Counted from the first letter of the stretch, positions 41,454 through 50,695 are shown. The stretch is DNA of 64,000 bases from Paenibacillus sp. ACRRY (GCF_022346995.1 NZ_JAKRNM010000002.1:620001-684000); one strand, 5' to 3'. Notes: generated by a model not told the origin, from the letters alone. Program-made: numbers and translations.

Positions 41454-41664
41454 GTTTATAACTCGTGAAAATGGCTTAAGAATATTCAGAGTATATCAGT
41501 CAGAGCCTGAACAGATATGCCGCTATAGCACATTTCTGGCCTGCCGCCCGGAGGTATGTTAAAATGATGGATAGTCTATGAGCCTTGAATCAGGCTCAAC
41601 ACAAGGGCAGCCAGAGGTTTTGGCAGCACGGGTATGTTTTCATCAGGGAAAGGAGCCCATACAT

Positions 41665-42333
41665 ATGTTTGAAAACGATTGGGACACAGTTCTTAGAGAA
41701 GAGATTGAATCGGAGTATTTTAACGATATACGTTATGCATTAGCAGAAGAGTACAAAACGCAAACGGTATATCCGTCCAAAGAGAATCTGTTCTCGGCGC
41801 TCAAACTGACGCCTTATCATCAGGTCAAAGCAGTCATTCTGGGTCAGGATCCTTATCACGGAGCTGGACAGGCACACGGACTAAGCTTTTCGGTCATGCC
41901 AGGTGTGCGCATTCCGCCTTCACTACTAAATATATATAAGGAACTTCATGCAGATCTGGGCTTGCCAATCCCCAAACAGGGGTACTTGGTACACTGGGCA
42001 GAACAAGGCGTACTGCTGCTTAACAATGTACTTACGGTACGCGAGGGCCAGCCGAATTCTCATCAGGGACTGGGCTGGCAAAAGTTCACCGATGCGGTGA
42101 TTCGTGCGTTGAATGAACGCTCGGAACCGATGGTGTTCATGCTGTGGGGCAGTCATGCGCAGAAAAAGGGCGCCTTTATTAACCGGGACAAACATCTGGT
42201 GCTGGAATCAACACACCCCAGTCCACTTGCAGCCCATCGTGGTTTTCTGGGCAGTCGGCCATTCTCCAAAGCCAACGATTTCCTGACCTCCAAAGGTATT
42301 CAACCGATTGATTGGACTATACCGGAAAACTAG
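41665..42333 (+). CDS. ung: Uracil-DNA glycosylase
   Basis: 222 residues. ATG 41665 follows AAAGGAGCC. The family-1 water-activating loop is GQDPYH (60-65; catalytic Asp62), and the Leu-insertion loop is HPSPLAA near residue 186, with GVLLLNNVLTV and FMLWGSHAQKKG between. It removes uracil from DNA for base-excision repair. Full length, no oddities. The next gene begins 20 bases later, possibly co-transcribed. Confidence 0.93.
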   Translation: MFENDWDTVLREEIESEYFNDIRYALAEEYKTQTVYPSKENLFSALKLTPYHQVKAVILGQDPYHGAGQAHGLSFSVMPGVRIPPSLLNIYKELHADLGLPIPKQGYLVHWAEQGVLLLNNVLTVREGQPNSHQGLGWQKFTDAVIRALNERSEPMVFMLWGSHAQKKGAFINRDKHLVLESTHPSPLAAHRGFLGSRPFSKANDFLTSKGIQPIDWTIPEN

Positions 42334-42352
42334 ATAAGCGGAGGTGAGGACA

Positions 42353-42772
42353 TTGCGACATTGGGTTGGACGAAAAGTAGCAGTATATCGGGCGACGGGG
42401 ATACGAGAGCCACTGAAGGGGACTTTGGTAGAGTGGGATGAAGAATCGGATTGTGTACGAATCGGACCGAAGCGGATCAAGGTGTCGTTCGACAATATCG
42501 CAATGATCAGACCTCTGCCCGAAGAGAGCCTTCCCTTGAAGAAAGCACGTTCTGAGGTGCATAAGGTCGGATATGTGATGAAAAAGGCCATTCAGTTTGA
42601 CAATGCGATCTATTTCAAATCACAGGTCATGATATGGCGGCGGGCCAAAATTGTAGCGCTGTCCACCACGATTCTTCGTCATGATGAAGATCAGGTCGAG
42701 CTTGCAGATGGCCGGTTGCTTCGCAAGGACAAGCATATGTTTGTGGTGCGTTCCAGGCGGGGCATACGCTAA
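42353..42772 (+). CDS. Conserved unknown protein, 139 aa
   Basis: TTG 42353 lies seven bases after GGAGG; the upstream GTG overlaps the ribosome site. The sequence is basic and beta-rich (RKVAVYRATGIREPLKGTLV, VRIGPKRIKVSFDNIAMI), which suggests an Sm- or SH3-like barrel. No family is recognised. A terminator at 42882 closes the ung operon. Confidence 0.6.
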   Translation: MRHWVGRKVAVYRATGIREPLKGTLVEWDEESDCVRIGPKRIKVSFDNIAMIRPLPEESLPLKKARSEVHKVGYVMKKAIQFDNAIYFKSQVMIWRRAKIVALSTTILRHDEDQVELADGRLLRKDKHMFVVRSRRGIR

Positions 42773-42881
42773 TATGACTTTTATATTTAATATTCATTTC
42801 ATGTAAAGATCATATAGATTTAATCTTCGGCCGTTATATTAAATGTAACAACCCCTTCTAAATGATGTGTAATAACATGGG

Positions 42882-42916
42882 AACCTGGCCGGCTGCAAAC
42901 GGTCGGGTTTTTTTTG
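42882..42916 (+). terminator. Terminator
   Basis: Ten-base stem AACCTGGCCG/CGGTCGGGTT with 8-base loop and a T run. Confidence 0.78.
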
Positions 42917-43001
42917 TCACCAGGCAATACGAGGGGGTAACATAGCAATGACATTCTTGTTATATACTAATGAGATAGACAACAAGAAGGAGTGAAGCCC
43001 T

Positions 43002-43589
43002 TTGAAACGTATATGTGTTTTTGCAGGTTCCAACCCTGGGAATCATCCGGACTATACACAGCAGGCAATCAACTTGGGCAAGCAGATTGCAGATAACGGA
43101 TTCTCCCTTGTATATGGCGGGTCATGCATGGGATTAATGGGTGCGGTGGCCGATGCAGCTCTGGAGAATGGCGGAGAAGTCATTGGTGTTATGCCAACCG
43201 GATTGTTTCGTGGAGAAATTGTGCATGGGGGCCTTACACAGCTGATTGAAGTAGGGACGATGCATGAGCGGAAGGCAACGATGGCGGAACTGTCTGATGG
43301 ATTTATCGCACTTCCTGGTGGCATGGGTACCTTTGAGGAATTGTTCGAAGTGCTGTGCTGGGCCCAAATCGGTATTCACCGCAAACCGGTTGGTTTATTA
43401 AACGTAAATGGTTATTACGAACCTTTGATGAAACTGGTGGAGCATAGTGTCCATGAAGGATTTTCGAATACTTCTCATCTCAGCCTGTGGAGTCTTGAAT
43501 CCGAACCGGCCGAACTGCTTGCGAAGATGTCGGCTTACGTTCCTGCACAGTTAACTCAGAAATGGACTCAGCTTAATGAACAAAAGTAA
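43002..43589 (+). CDS. LOG-family phosphoribohydrolase (TIGR00730)
   Basis: 195 residues, TTG after AAGGAGTGAAGCCC. The nucleotide-binding signature PGGMGTFEE and the following [17 protein letters not shown] identify a LOG-like protein. Family members split cytokinin-type nucleotide monophosphates into base and ribose 5-phosphate; in bacteria they are thought to act on AMP-like nucleotides. Cytosolic and full length. Stands alone between terminators. Confidence 0.85.
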   Translation: MKRICVFAGSNPGNHPDYTQQAINLGKQIADNGFSLVYGGSCMGLMGAVADAALENGGEVIGVMPTGLFRGEIVHGGLTQLIEVGTMHERKATMAELSDGFIALPGGMGTFEELFEVLCWAQIGIHRKPVGLLNVNGYYEPLMKLVEHSVHEGFSNTSHLSLWSLESEPAELLAKMSAYVPAQLTQKWTQLNEQK

Positions 43590-43709
43590 TCCAAGAGATT
43601 AGAGTTGAATTAACCACCGGCATCCGCGGAAAAAATTCCGTTCTGCCCAAGCAAGTTGCGGCCTGAGACATAGTCTATAGTGTACTTTCTTAAGAGGGGA
43701 GTGTCACTC

Positions 43710-43841
43710 ATGAGCGAAATCAAAGGCACAGGTTACGGGTATGGATGCGGAGGCTTCGGCGGCGGAGCATGGACATCTACAGGAGCAATTCTGGTATTGT
43801 TCATTCTGCTGGTTATTATCTCCCGCACCTTCATTCTGTAA
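43710..43841 (+). CDS. YjcZ-family small membrane protein
   Basis: 43 residues. Gly/Tyr-rich head (GYGYGCGGFGGGAW) and one membrane helix (AILVLFILLVIISRTFIL), the YjcZ sporulation-associated pattern. ATG 43710 is behind AGAGGGGAGTG. Usually expressed in sporulating cells, but no sigma factor box was identified here. Confidence 0.85.
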   Translation: MSEIKGTGYGYGCGGFGGGAWTSTGAILVLFILLVIISRTFIL

Positions 43842-43911
43842 TTCGGTCAGCCATTCCCGGATGGGACGGCTTCTTCTGAAGCGCACCGGATGAGGAATCA
43901 GCCTTTCCAAA

Positions 43912-43960
43912 GAAACGCCGGCAGCTGTCGGCGTTTCAGGGGAACGGTTTTTTTGATTTT
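43912..43960 (+). terminator. Terminator-like hairpin after yjcZ
   Basis: Perfect 9-bp stem GAAACGCCG/CGGCGTTTC with an 8-base loop. The T run starts about 10 bases later, so efficiency is uncertain. Confidence 0.45.
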
Positions 43961-44070
43961 CCTGCGAAGAAATGGTTAGAACGTAAAATAAACAACCCCT
44001 GCTCCCGCATGACAATTAGGAGCAGGGTCAACCGTCTGGCATGCAGAGCTGTTTTACAAGTTGCACTGGT

Positions 44071-44343
44071 CTATACCACAACAGCGGTCTCGTCTGGTAT
44101 ACTCAGTGATTTCCAGGCGATATATAGCCCTATGGCAGCTGCGATTAAGGAGAGAATGGCAGCGACAACAGCCAGCTGATCCAAGGTTCTGGAAGAGATG
44201 TAATTCGTGTTCCGCTGATTCGACGCTGTTTTTTTGCTAGACTGGTTTTTGATGTGCACAGAGGGACTGGAATGCCTGGAAGCCGACTGTGACTGGGAGA
44301 TGTGAGAGCGCGGGGCAAGGGGCTTGTTCCTTAAGGGCTTCAA
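44071..44343 (-). CDS. Small C-terminally anchored membrane protein, 90 aa
   Basis: Minus-strand TTG at 44343 seven bases after AAGGAGG. The first 55 residues are polar, Ser/Lys/His-rich (SQSQSASRHSSPSVHIKNQS), and the last third is a membrane helix (QLAVVAAILSLIAAAIGLYI). No family recognised. The polar segment may face the cytoplasm. Confidence 0.5.
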   Translation of the reverse strand: MKPLRNKPLAPRSHISQSQSASRHSSPSVHIKNQSSKKTASNQRNTNYISSRTLDQLAVVAAILSLIAAAIGLYIAWKSLSIPDETAVVV

Positions 44344-44582
44344 TAGTCAACCTCCTTATGGCGGGGTACGGAACTTCTATCGCTCATACTATGTTATGTT
44401 GATTTGCAGATTGAGTTCGCAAAAATGAGTGAATCCCCAGTCTGAATGGACATCTTCCCCAAACCATCTTCGTCCAATATGGAATCGAACACGCATTAAA
44501 CGTTCTGTTAATACGGTGCTGACAAACTGGTCGTATAGTGGAAATGCTAGAGTCGATGTTCGAATACAGGAGGTGCTGAGTA

Positions 44583-45317
44583 ATGGCGATTGAAATTATT
44601 GCACATAGGGGAGCTTCCGCCGTCTGCCCCGAGAATACGATGGCTGCGTTTAACCGTTGTCTGCAGCTCGGAGCCACGGGTATTGAGACGGATGTTCAGA
44701 TGTCCAGTGATGGCAGATTGGTACTGATTCATGATGAGACATTGAACCGGACTGCAGGTGCCTCCGGCTGGGTTAAGGACACAACATACGAGCAATTGCG
44801 CACACTTGACGCAGGTAGCTGGTTCCATTCCGATTTCGCCCAAGAGCGCATCCCTTCACTGGAAGAGTTGTTTGATCTCGTGCAGGGAAAAAGGATTCTG
44901 CTTAATCTGGAACTGAAAAATGGAATTGTCGGTTACAAGGGCATGGAGGAAAAGATTGTGCAAGCCATTCGAAATTGGGATTTGGAACAGCAAGTGATCC
45001 TTTCCAGTTTCAATCATGCTTCCTTGGTGAAATGTAAACGGATTGCTCCCGAGATTCGGACAGCACTTCTGTACATGGAAAAACTCTATCGTCCTTACGA
45101 CTATGCAGCCAAACTGGAGGCATCAGCACTGCATCCATATAAGCTGGCTGTAACACAGGAGGAAGTAGCTGCTGCGCAGGCTCATGGAATTTCGACACAT
45201 CCTTTTACCGTAAACGATCCTGCAGAGATGCAGGCTTTGATCCAGATGGGGGTAGAAGCGATCATTACGGATGTTCCCGATGTACTGGCCGCATTGACTG
45301 GAGTACATAGCCGTTAA
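44583..45317 (+). CDS. Glycerophosphodiester phosphodiesterase
   Basis: 244 residues, ATG after AGGAGGTGC. Catalytic region HRGASAVCPENTMAAFNRC with the metal residues in GIETDVQMSSDG and LIHDETLNRT (the HRG, ETD and HDE triad). It hydrolyses glycerophosphodiesters to glycerol 3-phosphate and an alcohol. No signal peptide, so cytoplasmic. Followed by its own terminator. Confidence 0.9.
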   Translation: MAIEIIAHRGASAVCPENTMAAFNRCLQLGATGIETDVQMSSDGRLVLIHDETLNRTAGASGWVKDTTYEQLRTLDAGSWFHSDFAQERIPSLEELFDLVQGKRILLNLELKNGIVGYKGMEEKIVQAIRNWDLEQQVILSSFNHASLVKCKRIAPEIRTALLYMEKLYRPYDYAAKLEASALHPYKLAVTQEEVAAAQAHGISTHPFTVNDPAEMQALIQMGVEAIITDVPDVLAALTGVHSR

Positions 45318-45329
45318 CATCAAAAAAAC

Positions 45330-45369
45330 AAGCTGCACTTGAGCTCTTATGCTCGGTGTGGCTTTTTTT
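45330..45369 (+). terminator. Terminator after the phosphodiesterase
   Basis: Imperfect stem AAGCTGCACTTGAG/GCTCGGTGTGGCTT, T run follows. Confidence 0.7.
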
Positions 45370-45414
45370 GGATCTAAAAAATGTTTAATGCAATAAACTT
45401 GTCCCATTTGTCCA

Positions 45415-45443
45415 TTGCCAGCGAGAGATTGTTGACATACAAT
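45415..45443 (+). promoter_or_regulatory. Promoter of the siderophore permease operon
   Basis: TTGCCA, 17 bases, TACAAT. The Fur site sits just after the expected start. Confidence 0.6.
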
Positions 45444-45454
45444 GATGTATGGGA

Positions 45455-45473
45455 ATGAGAATCAATATCATTA
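45455..45473 (+). promoter_or_regulatory. Fur box
   Basis: TGAGAAT-C-AATATCA (45456-45470) matches the Bacillus 7-1-7 Fur motif TGATAAT-N-ATTATCA at 12 of 14 arm positions. Iron repression of the downstream permeases is inferred. Confidence 0.72.
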
Positions 45474-45504
45474 CAAGAACGGCAATAATAGAGAGGTGAT
45501 TGTT

Positions 45505-45555
45505 ATGTACATAGGATCTGTCTACTCCACTCATAACGAAGGTGGGCGCATATGA
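45505..45555 (+). CDS. 16-codon upstream ORF of the permease operon
   Basis: ATG at 45505 follows GAGAGGTGATTGTT. The peptide YIGSVYSTHNEGGRI ends at a TGA that overlaps the permease ATG (ATGA, 45552-45555). It is probably a coupling or leader ORF rather than a functional peptide. Confidence 0.4.
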   Translation: MYIGSVYSTHNEGGRI

Positions 45556-46607
45556 GTTCGAAGGCTTCATCGGCAAGTCATAATACGGAATCTCCGACAG
45601 CCAAAATACATACTCGTCCCTGGGCTGCTACCTTGATCCTGACTGGCGGTCTCGTGCTGCTCGCCCTGGGTATGGCTTTGTCCATTTCTTTTGGTGCCGC
45701 AGATATTAAACTCGGCGTAGTCTGGCAAGCTATCTTTAACTTCAACCCGGATCTTACTCCTCATCAGATCATCTGGGAGATTCGATTGCCGCGTATTCTT
45801 GGCGGAGCGATGGTTGGTGCCTGCTTCGCTGTAGCGGGTGCAATCATGCAGGGGATGACCCGCAATCCACTTGCGGATTCGGGCTTACTTGGGCTGAATT
45901 CCGGTGCGGGATTTGCCCTTGCTGTGTGTTTCGCTTTTTTCCCTGGCATGCCGTACATGTATATCATTATGTATTCCTTTATCGGGGCAGGGCTTGGCGT
46001 ACTCCTTGTATACGGATTCGGAGCAGCGTCCAGATCGGGCCTTACGCCTCTTAGACTTGTGTTGGCGGGAGCAGCGGTATCTGCCATGTTGTCAGCACTG
46101 AGTGAAGGGATTGCATTGTATTTCAAAATTGGACAGGATCTGGCCTTCTGGACAGCAGGCGGTGTTGCGGGGACAAAATGGTCTCAACTTGAGGTCATGT
46201 TCCCCTGGGTCCTGGCTGCACTCATTGTAGGCTTGATTATTTCTCGCTCCATAACGCTTCTTAGTCTCGGCGAAGAGATTGCCGTCGGACTGGGACAGCG
46301 TACTGGCCTGATTAAGCTGATTGGTCTTATCGTTGTGCTTATTCTTGCGGGTACGGCCGTATCCGTGGTTGGTGCAGTAGGTTTCGTTGGACTTATCATC
46401 CCCCACCTTACACGTAAAATCGTCGGGGTTGATTATCGCTGGATCATTCCATGTTCAGCTGTCATGGGCAGCTTGCTGCTAGTGTTCGCCGATCTGGCTG
46501 CACGGATGATCAATCCGCCATACGAGACGCCAATCGGTGCTCTGGTTGCCTTGATCGGGGTACCGTTCTTCCTCTATCTGGCCCGTAAAGAAAGGAGGTC
46601 TCTGTAA
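45552..46607 (+). CDS. FecCD-family siderophore ABC permease, first subunit
   Basis: 351 residues with an N-terminal cytoplasmic segment and about nine or ten membrane helices. FecCD signatures GACFAVAGAIMQGMTRNPLAD and GLNSGAGFALAV in the middle, and VGFVGLIIPHLTRKIVG near the end (the EAA-like loop contacting the ATPase). Paired with the next gene as a heterodimer importing iron-siderophore. No binding protein or ATPase gene is adjacent. Confidence 0.88.
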   Translation: MSSKASSASHNTESPTAKIHTRPWAATLILTGGLVLLALGMALSISFGAADIKLGVVWQAIFNFNPDLTPHQIIWEIRLPRILGGAMVGACFAVAGAIMQGMTRNPLADSGLLGLNSGAGFALAVCFAFFPGMPYMYIIMYSFIGAGLGVLLVYGFGAASRSGLTPLRLVLAGAAVSAMLSALSEGIALYFKIGQDLAFWTAGGVAGTKWSQLEVMFPWVLAALIVGLIISRSITLLSLGEEIAVGLGQRTGLIKLIGLIVVLILAGTAVSVVGAVGFVGLIIPHLTRKIVGVDYRWIIPCSAVMGSLLLVFADLAARMINPPYETPIGALVALIGVPFFLYLARKERRSL

Positions 46608-46609
46608 TT

Positions 46610-47641
46610 ATGGGATCCTCAACTCTCACTGGTGCTGAGCGTAAAAAGAGAACGAAAAGCACCATTGTCATGATTGTACTTGGTGCATTGATTATTGCCG
46701 CATTTATAATCAGCATGAATACGGGGTTCACGAAGCTGAGCCCTTTTGAGGTGCTGCGTACGTTATTCGGTGGGGGAACACCGAAGCAGGAGCTAATCCT
46801 GTTTGAGTTCCGTTTGCCCCGGATCGTAATTTCAATCATGGTTGGTGCCGGGCTTGCCTTGTCCGGATGTATTTTGCAGGGCGTGTCCCGTAACGCACTG
46901 GCTGACCCGGGGATACTCGGGATTAATGCGGGTGCCGGGCTCGTCGTTATGTTATTTGTATCCTTTTTCCCTACAACAACGGCTGCCCCTGTATTTTTGC
47001 TGCCGATTCTAGCCTTGATTGGATCCAGTTTTGCTGCATTTCTCATCTATGTCCTTTCGTATAAAAAGGGAGAGGGCATCATGCCTACCCGTATGCTTCT
47101 GACAGGAATTGGGGTAGCTGCTGGGATCAGCTCTGCTATGATTGTACTTACACTTCGTCTCAGTCCGGAGAAGTATCAGTTTGTGGCGACATGGATGGCA
47201 GGCAGCATCTGGGGATCAAACTGGAAGTTCGTAACGGCATTGCTTCCATTTTTGATTATTCTTATTCCGGTCGTTCTCTATAAGGCTCGTGTGCTGAATG
47301 TCCTGAACCTTGGGGATCAGACCGCCAGTGGACTAGGTGCATCGGTTAATCGTGAAAGACTCATCCTGCTGGCTGCTGCCGTAGGTCTTGCCGGGTCTTG
47401 TGTATCAGTCAGTGGTGGGATTGGTTTTGTAGGTTTGATCGGACCGCATCTGGCGAGACGCCTTGTGGGTCCAAAACATCAGTTTCTTTTGCCTGCATCC
47501 GCTTTGGTCGGTTCTCTTCTTGTTCTCATTGCGGATACGCTGGGCCGTGTCATTCTGCAGCCTTCCGAGATTCCAGCGGGAATTCTGGTTGCGATCCTCG
47601 GTGCGCCATACTTCCTCTATCTCTTGAGCAGAACCAGATAG
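46610..47641 (+). CDS. FecCD-family siderophore ABC permease, second subunit
   Basis: 343 residues, ATG after AAAGGAGG, two bases after the first permease. Signatures GAGLALSGCILQGVSRNALAD, GINAGAGLVVML and IGFVGLIGPHLARRLVG. Forms the transmembrane pathway with the first subunit. The partner ATPase must be supplied in trans (for example an FhuC/YusV-like general ATPase, by analogy with Bacillus). Confidence 0.88.
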   Translation: MGSSTLTGAERKKRTKSTIVMIVLGALIIAAFIISMNTGFTKLSPFEVLRTLFGGGTPKQELILFEFRLPRIVISIMVGAGLALSGCILQGVSRNALADPGILGINAGAGLVVMLFVSFFPTTTAAPVFLLPILALIGSSFAAFLIYVLSYKKGEGIMPTRMLLTGIGVAAGISSAMIVLTLRLSPEKYQFVATWMAGSIWGSNWKFVTALLPFLIILIPVVLYKARVLNVLNLGDQTASGLGASVNRERLILLAAAVGLAGSCVSVSGGIGFVGLIGPHLARRLVGPKHQFLLPASALVGSLLVLIADTLGRVILQPSEIPAGILVAILGAPYFLYLLSRTR

Positions 47642-47667
47642 AGCAATTCTTCACATGGTAACAAAAC

Positions 47668-47708
47668 GCCTTCATCTGGCTCGAATAGAGCCGGACGAAG
47701 GCATTTTT
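47668..47708 (+). terminator. Terminator of the permease operon
   Basis: 15-bp stem GCCTTCATCTGGCTC/GAGCCGGACGAAGGC with GAATA-type loop, then ATTTTTG. Confidence 0.82.
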
Positions 47709-47825
47709 GTTTGAATGGATATGGATGTGATTAATGTACCGGAGAAGGGCGAAATATAATGGATAAGCAGGAAATGATTCTTCTACAATGGTTAGTTGGG
47801 ATTATATTCGAAGGAGGCGGACAAG

Positions 47826-48140
47826 ATGGCACAAATTCTTGGCACGTGGCTGATATTCATTTTGCTTCTGTTCATCCTGTATCGGGGCATTAAAAAACTG
47901 TCGCAATCACATCAAAAGCCGGTGTTCAGACGCTGGGGCGGTTTGATGGCCGTATTATTTATCGTGGGGGCGGTGCCCTTGGGCTTTGCTTTTTATACCG
48001 AGTTAACCGATGAACGTCTGGATGCCAATATCGGTCTGGGAATCGCCATGCTTTTTGCATGGGGATACTGTGTTCTGCTGTGTTGCGCAGGTTTGATCAT
48101 TTGGGGAAGGTATGCGTACAAAAGATCCCAAAGAAATTGA
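47826..48140 (+). CDS. Small three-helix membrane protein, 104 aa
   Basis: ATG 47826 follows GGAGGCGGACAAG. Hydrophobic helices WLIFILLLFILYRGI, GLMAVLFIVGAVPLGFAFY and LFAWGYCVLLCCAGLIIWG, with a basic C-terminus. No family recognised. Confidence 0.6.
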   Translation: MAQILGTWLIFILLLFILYRGIKKLSQSHQKPVFRRWGGLMAVLFIVGAVPLGFAFYTELTDERLDANIGLGIAMLFAWGYCVLLCCAGLIIWGRYAYKRSQRN

Positions 48141-48232
48141 TCGATAATCATGCTCTTCTTTTGCAACATCGGGTAGTGGGAAGCCGTCTATAAGAGAAAT
48201 AGATTGCACTACATGTTGCCTATAGAGGGGGA

Positions 48233-48826
48233 ATGGAAGTGTCCAGTCGTAATATCGTTCTTATGATGCTCATCATTTTAATTCTTACAGGTTGTTCGGT
48301 ACAGGCTCAGAAGGAAGGGCAACAGCCGCAAACGGATGCTCCGAGAGAGAAAGGGTTTACCGGCTATGTGGTGGATCGCAAAGAAGATTCCATCCTTGTT
48401 GTAAATCCTGAATATGAGGAAATTGGAACGAATGGAGAAACCAGCAAGTTTTATCCGGCAAAATGGTTCTCCAATGTGCCTGATTCTCAGATTGGTACTT
48501 ATGTTGAGGTGTGGACGGATGGAGGTCCTGAAAATGAGCCTTATCCAGGTCGTGCAAGAGCAGAGTCCATTGCAGAGTATGCTGCGGCAACACCCGACGG
48601 CGCGAAAATCAGTGAAGCGGATGCCATTCGCGGCGGAATTTATTTAGCCGTTGGTAAAGAGATAAGTTTGCCGGTCATTGAAGACGTTGAGTTTCATGCC
48701 GATAAAGGAATCTGGACGGTTCGCATGCGGGATGCCATGTCAGTGGATGATAATCAGGCGCAGATTGATCTCCAAGTTCGGGATGTGGAGCCAGTGGAAT
48801 CAGTGCAAGAACAACAAAGTGAATGA
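48233..48826 (+). CDS. DUF3221-type lipoprotein
   Basis: 197 residues. N-terminal lipoprotein signal (IVLMMLIILILTGCSVQAQ, lipobox LTGC). The body begins TGYVVDRKEDSILVVNP, the usual DUF3221 start, and continues with SQIGTYVEVWTDGG. A second small globular part (GGIYLAVGKEISLPVIEDVE) follows. Function of the family is unknown. GTG 48239 is an alternative start. Confidence 0.72.
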   Translation: MEVSSRNIVLMMLIILILTGCSVQAQKEGQQPQTDAPREKGFTGYVVDRKEDSILVVNPEYEEIGTNGETSKFYPAKWFSNVPDSQIGTYVEVWTDGGPENEPYPGRARAESIAEYAAATPDGAKISEADAIRGGIYLAVGKEISLPVIEDVEFHADKGIWTVRMRDAMSVDDNQAQIDLQVRDVEPVESVQEQQSE

Positions 48827-48843
48827 AGCACATAAAACAAACA

Positions 48844-48882
48844 AAAGCCCTCAGATCTGCTTATCTAGCAAATGAGGGCTTT
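48844..48882. terminator. Bidirectional terminator between convergent genes
   Basis: AAAGCCCTCA/TGAGGGCTTT arms around a structured loop, with T or A runs on both sides. Confidence 0.7.
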
Positions 48883-48908
48883 ATATATTATGACATGGTC
48901 ATGCTGTA

Positions 48909-49811
48909 TCAATCCGCAATATTCCCCGCCATTTTCAGACGACGTGCAATTTCCGCGAAGTCCTCATGTGAAATGCCTGGGGCGAATTCTTCTTCCACCG
49001 CAGGGGCTTCGGGAATCGGAAAGCCTTCCGGAACACCTTGAATGACTTCAAGTGGTTGTCCATCTTCAGGGTGTGTTCCTTTCCAGATTTGGCCGATGGC
49101 GTTAAAGTCTTTATCGCTATACGTGTACAGCTTGGTGTGTACGCCTTTTTCTTCATATTTTCGGGTCTCGGTAAAAGCCTTGTTGTCCAATGAAGGAATA
49201 GGAACCAGCTTGGTCACATTCACGCCTGTTGCAATTTCCAACGCTTTGGCGTAGGCAACGACGTGTACGCCGCCGCGTACTAGCAGGAACCCAACCACTT
49301 CCCGGGCAGCAGGGTGGTCTGTCATTTCGTATACTTTCATTTTATGTGTACGTGCGCCGCATTCGAGGAAAAAGTTATGCAGCAGATCCTCGACCAGATT
49401 ACCACTGTTGAACACATTTGCACCGGTCCACGGGTTGCCCATAGAATCAAAAGGCATGGCGCCTTGGGCCCCCGCCAGGTAATGATAGGATAGACGTGCA
49501 TCCTTCACGGAACCAAGTGGTGTATCATCGGGTTCCTTGTAAGCGGTCGAACCTCTGAGGCATTGGTTTATCCCGTGAGATACCAGCTCCACGTGACCCA
49601 ATTCTTCGGCTGTAATACTCATGACGAGGTCGTAGAAGGGCTTCAATTTTTCCTTGGAGCGAAAATTAAACGACTGGTAGAGGTAATTGTTCAACGTTGA
49701 CATTTCTCCGAATTTGCCGCCCAGCAGTTCCTGTATGGATGCGGCTGCATTGGGATCGGGCTTCTCGACATTGGGGATTTCAATCAAGATTTCATCCATT
49801 CGTTTGAACAT
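48909..49811 (-). CDS. Manganese catalase
   Basis: 300 residues on the minus strand, ATG behind AGGAGG. Ferritin-like dimanganese site residues lie in QELLGGKFGEMSTLNNYLYQ, ITAEELGHVELVSHGIN (EExxH) and the later GCAR-THK/MTDHPAAREV region. It disproportionates hydrogen peroxide. The C-terminal tail is Glu/Pro-rich. Typical size for non-haem catalases and spore-coat-type relatives (YdbD/CotJC), with which it could be confused; the full 300 residues favour catalase. Confidence 0.85.
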   Translation of the reverse strand: MFKRMDEILIEIPNVEKPDPNAAASIQELLGGKFGEMSTLNNYLYQSFNFRSKEKLKPFYDLVMSITAEELGHVELVSHGINQCLRGSTAYKEPDDTPLGSVKDARLSYHYLAGAQGAMPFDSMGNPWTGANVFNSGNLVEDLLHNFFLECGARTHKMKVYEMTDHPAAREVVGFLLVRGGVHVVAYAKALEIATGVNVTKLVPIPSLDNKAFTETRKYEEKGVHTKLYTYSDKDFNAIGQIWKGTHPEDGQPLEVIQGVPEGFPIPEAPAVEEEFAPGISHEDFAEIARRLKMAGNIAD

Positions 49812-50027
49812 TCACATATAACCTCCTCGAAATGGGTGTTCAGATCATAATTCAGTCTATCAAGGGCTATTACACATAGAATGGGAGAATCAAACCGCAG
49901 ACAGCATATTTGGGGCTAAAGACGTATATATCCTATTCAGGATCTAGTTTCCAACGGGGATGTATTAGGGTTACAATCAGTGTAACTGGGGATTTTCGCT
50001 AAGGTAATGAAAAAGGAGGACAAGTTT

Positions 50028-50321
50028 TTGCTTAAACGTTGGCTTATTGCTGTTTTTACTATAGGTATACTTTTACTTCTTCATGTGGAGCAGGTCTCTG
50101 CTTATGTTCATCATCAAGTCGAAGTCGATCAAGAAACGAGGGAAGCTTTAGAGAAGAAGTATGGGTTGAATACACCGTCCAATCCGGACCCTACGAATCA
50201 TTTATTGTCAGGTGACTGGGGAATAAGCTTCAATCCTCCCTTGGATCGGCATCAAACAATACTTCAGATTATTCGTTGGGTGCAACAACCTATAAGGTTA
50301 ATCATTCAACTGATGGTGTAA
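50028..50321 (+). CDS. Secreted or membrane protein, possibly frameshifted
   Basis: TTG 50028 is seven bases behind AAAAGGAGG. Signal peptide KRWLIAVFTIGILLLLHVEQ ends at VSA, then YVHHQVEVDQETREALEKKY. After GISFNPP (about 50236) the C-terminus looks out of frame (LQIIRWVQQPIRLIIQLMV), while the +2 frame there reads like a natural secreted tail (GATTYKVNHSTDG). A frameshift near CCTCCC is suspected. No family recognised. Confidence 0.45.
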   Translation: MLKRWLIAVFTIGILLLLHVEQVSAYVHHQVEVDQETREALEKKYGLNTPSNPDPTNHLLSGDWGISFNPPLDRHQTILQIIRWVQQPIRLIIQLMV

Positions 50322-50374
50322 AATATACCTCCCATGGGCAGGCTAACGGAAACAAGCCCCAAGGAGTGATTAAT

Positions 50375-50695
50375 ATGAGATTACTTATCGTTACACTGAT
50401 GACGATTATGCTGAGTTTGTCGGGACTAGCCACGAGTTCAGCGGCTCCCGTTCCAGATTATGCGAAGTGGGGAATCATCGCAGTAAAAGAAACGCAGACC
50501 AAATATAATGTGGACATTCTGGATTACAAGCATATTGGACGTACATCGCTGACAGCCAATCAATCCCGCGAGCAGTTTAAGTTATGGGTGAGGGGCAAAG
50601 ATGGCAAAGAGTTTGCGGTGTATGTCAATGTAGATTTTAATCCGTCTACGCAGCAGTTAAAAAAGGTGCAGTTCAGTGAATCGGATCGACACTAA
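50375..50695 (+). CDS. Secreted DUF3889 (YqzG-like) protein
   Basis: 106 residues, ATG after AAGGAGTG. Signal peptide (LLIVTLMTIMLSLSGLATSS) ending near AAP. The domain runs PDYAKWGIIAVKETQTKYN, DILDYKHIGRT and FKLWVRGKDGKEFAVYVNV, which matches the YqzG type. Function unknown. Terminator follows. Confidence 0.75.
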   Translation: MRLLIVTLMTIMLSLSGLATSSAAPVPDYAKWGIIAVKETQTKYNVDILDYKHIGRTSLTANQSREQFKLWVRGKDGKEFAVYVNVDFNPSTQQLKKVQFSESDRH

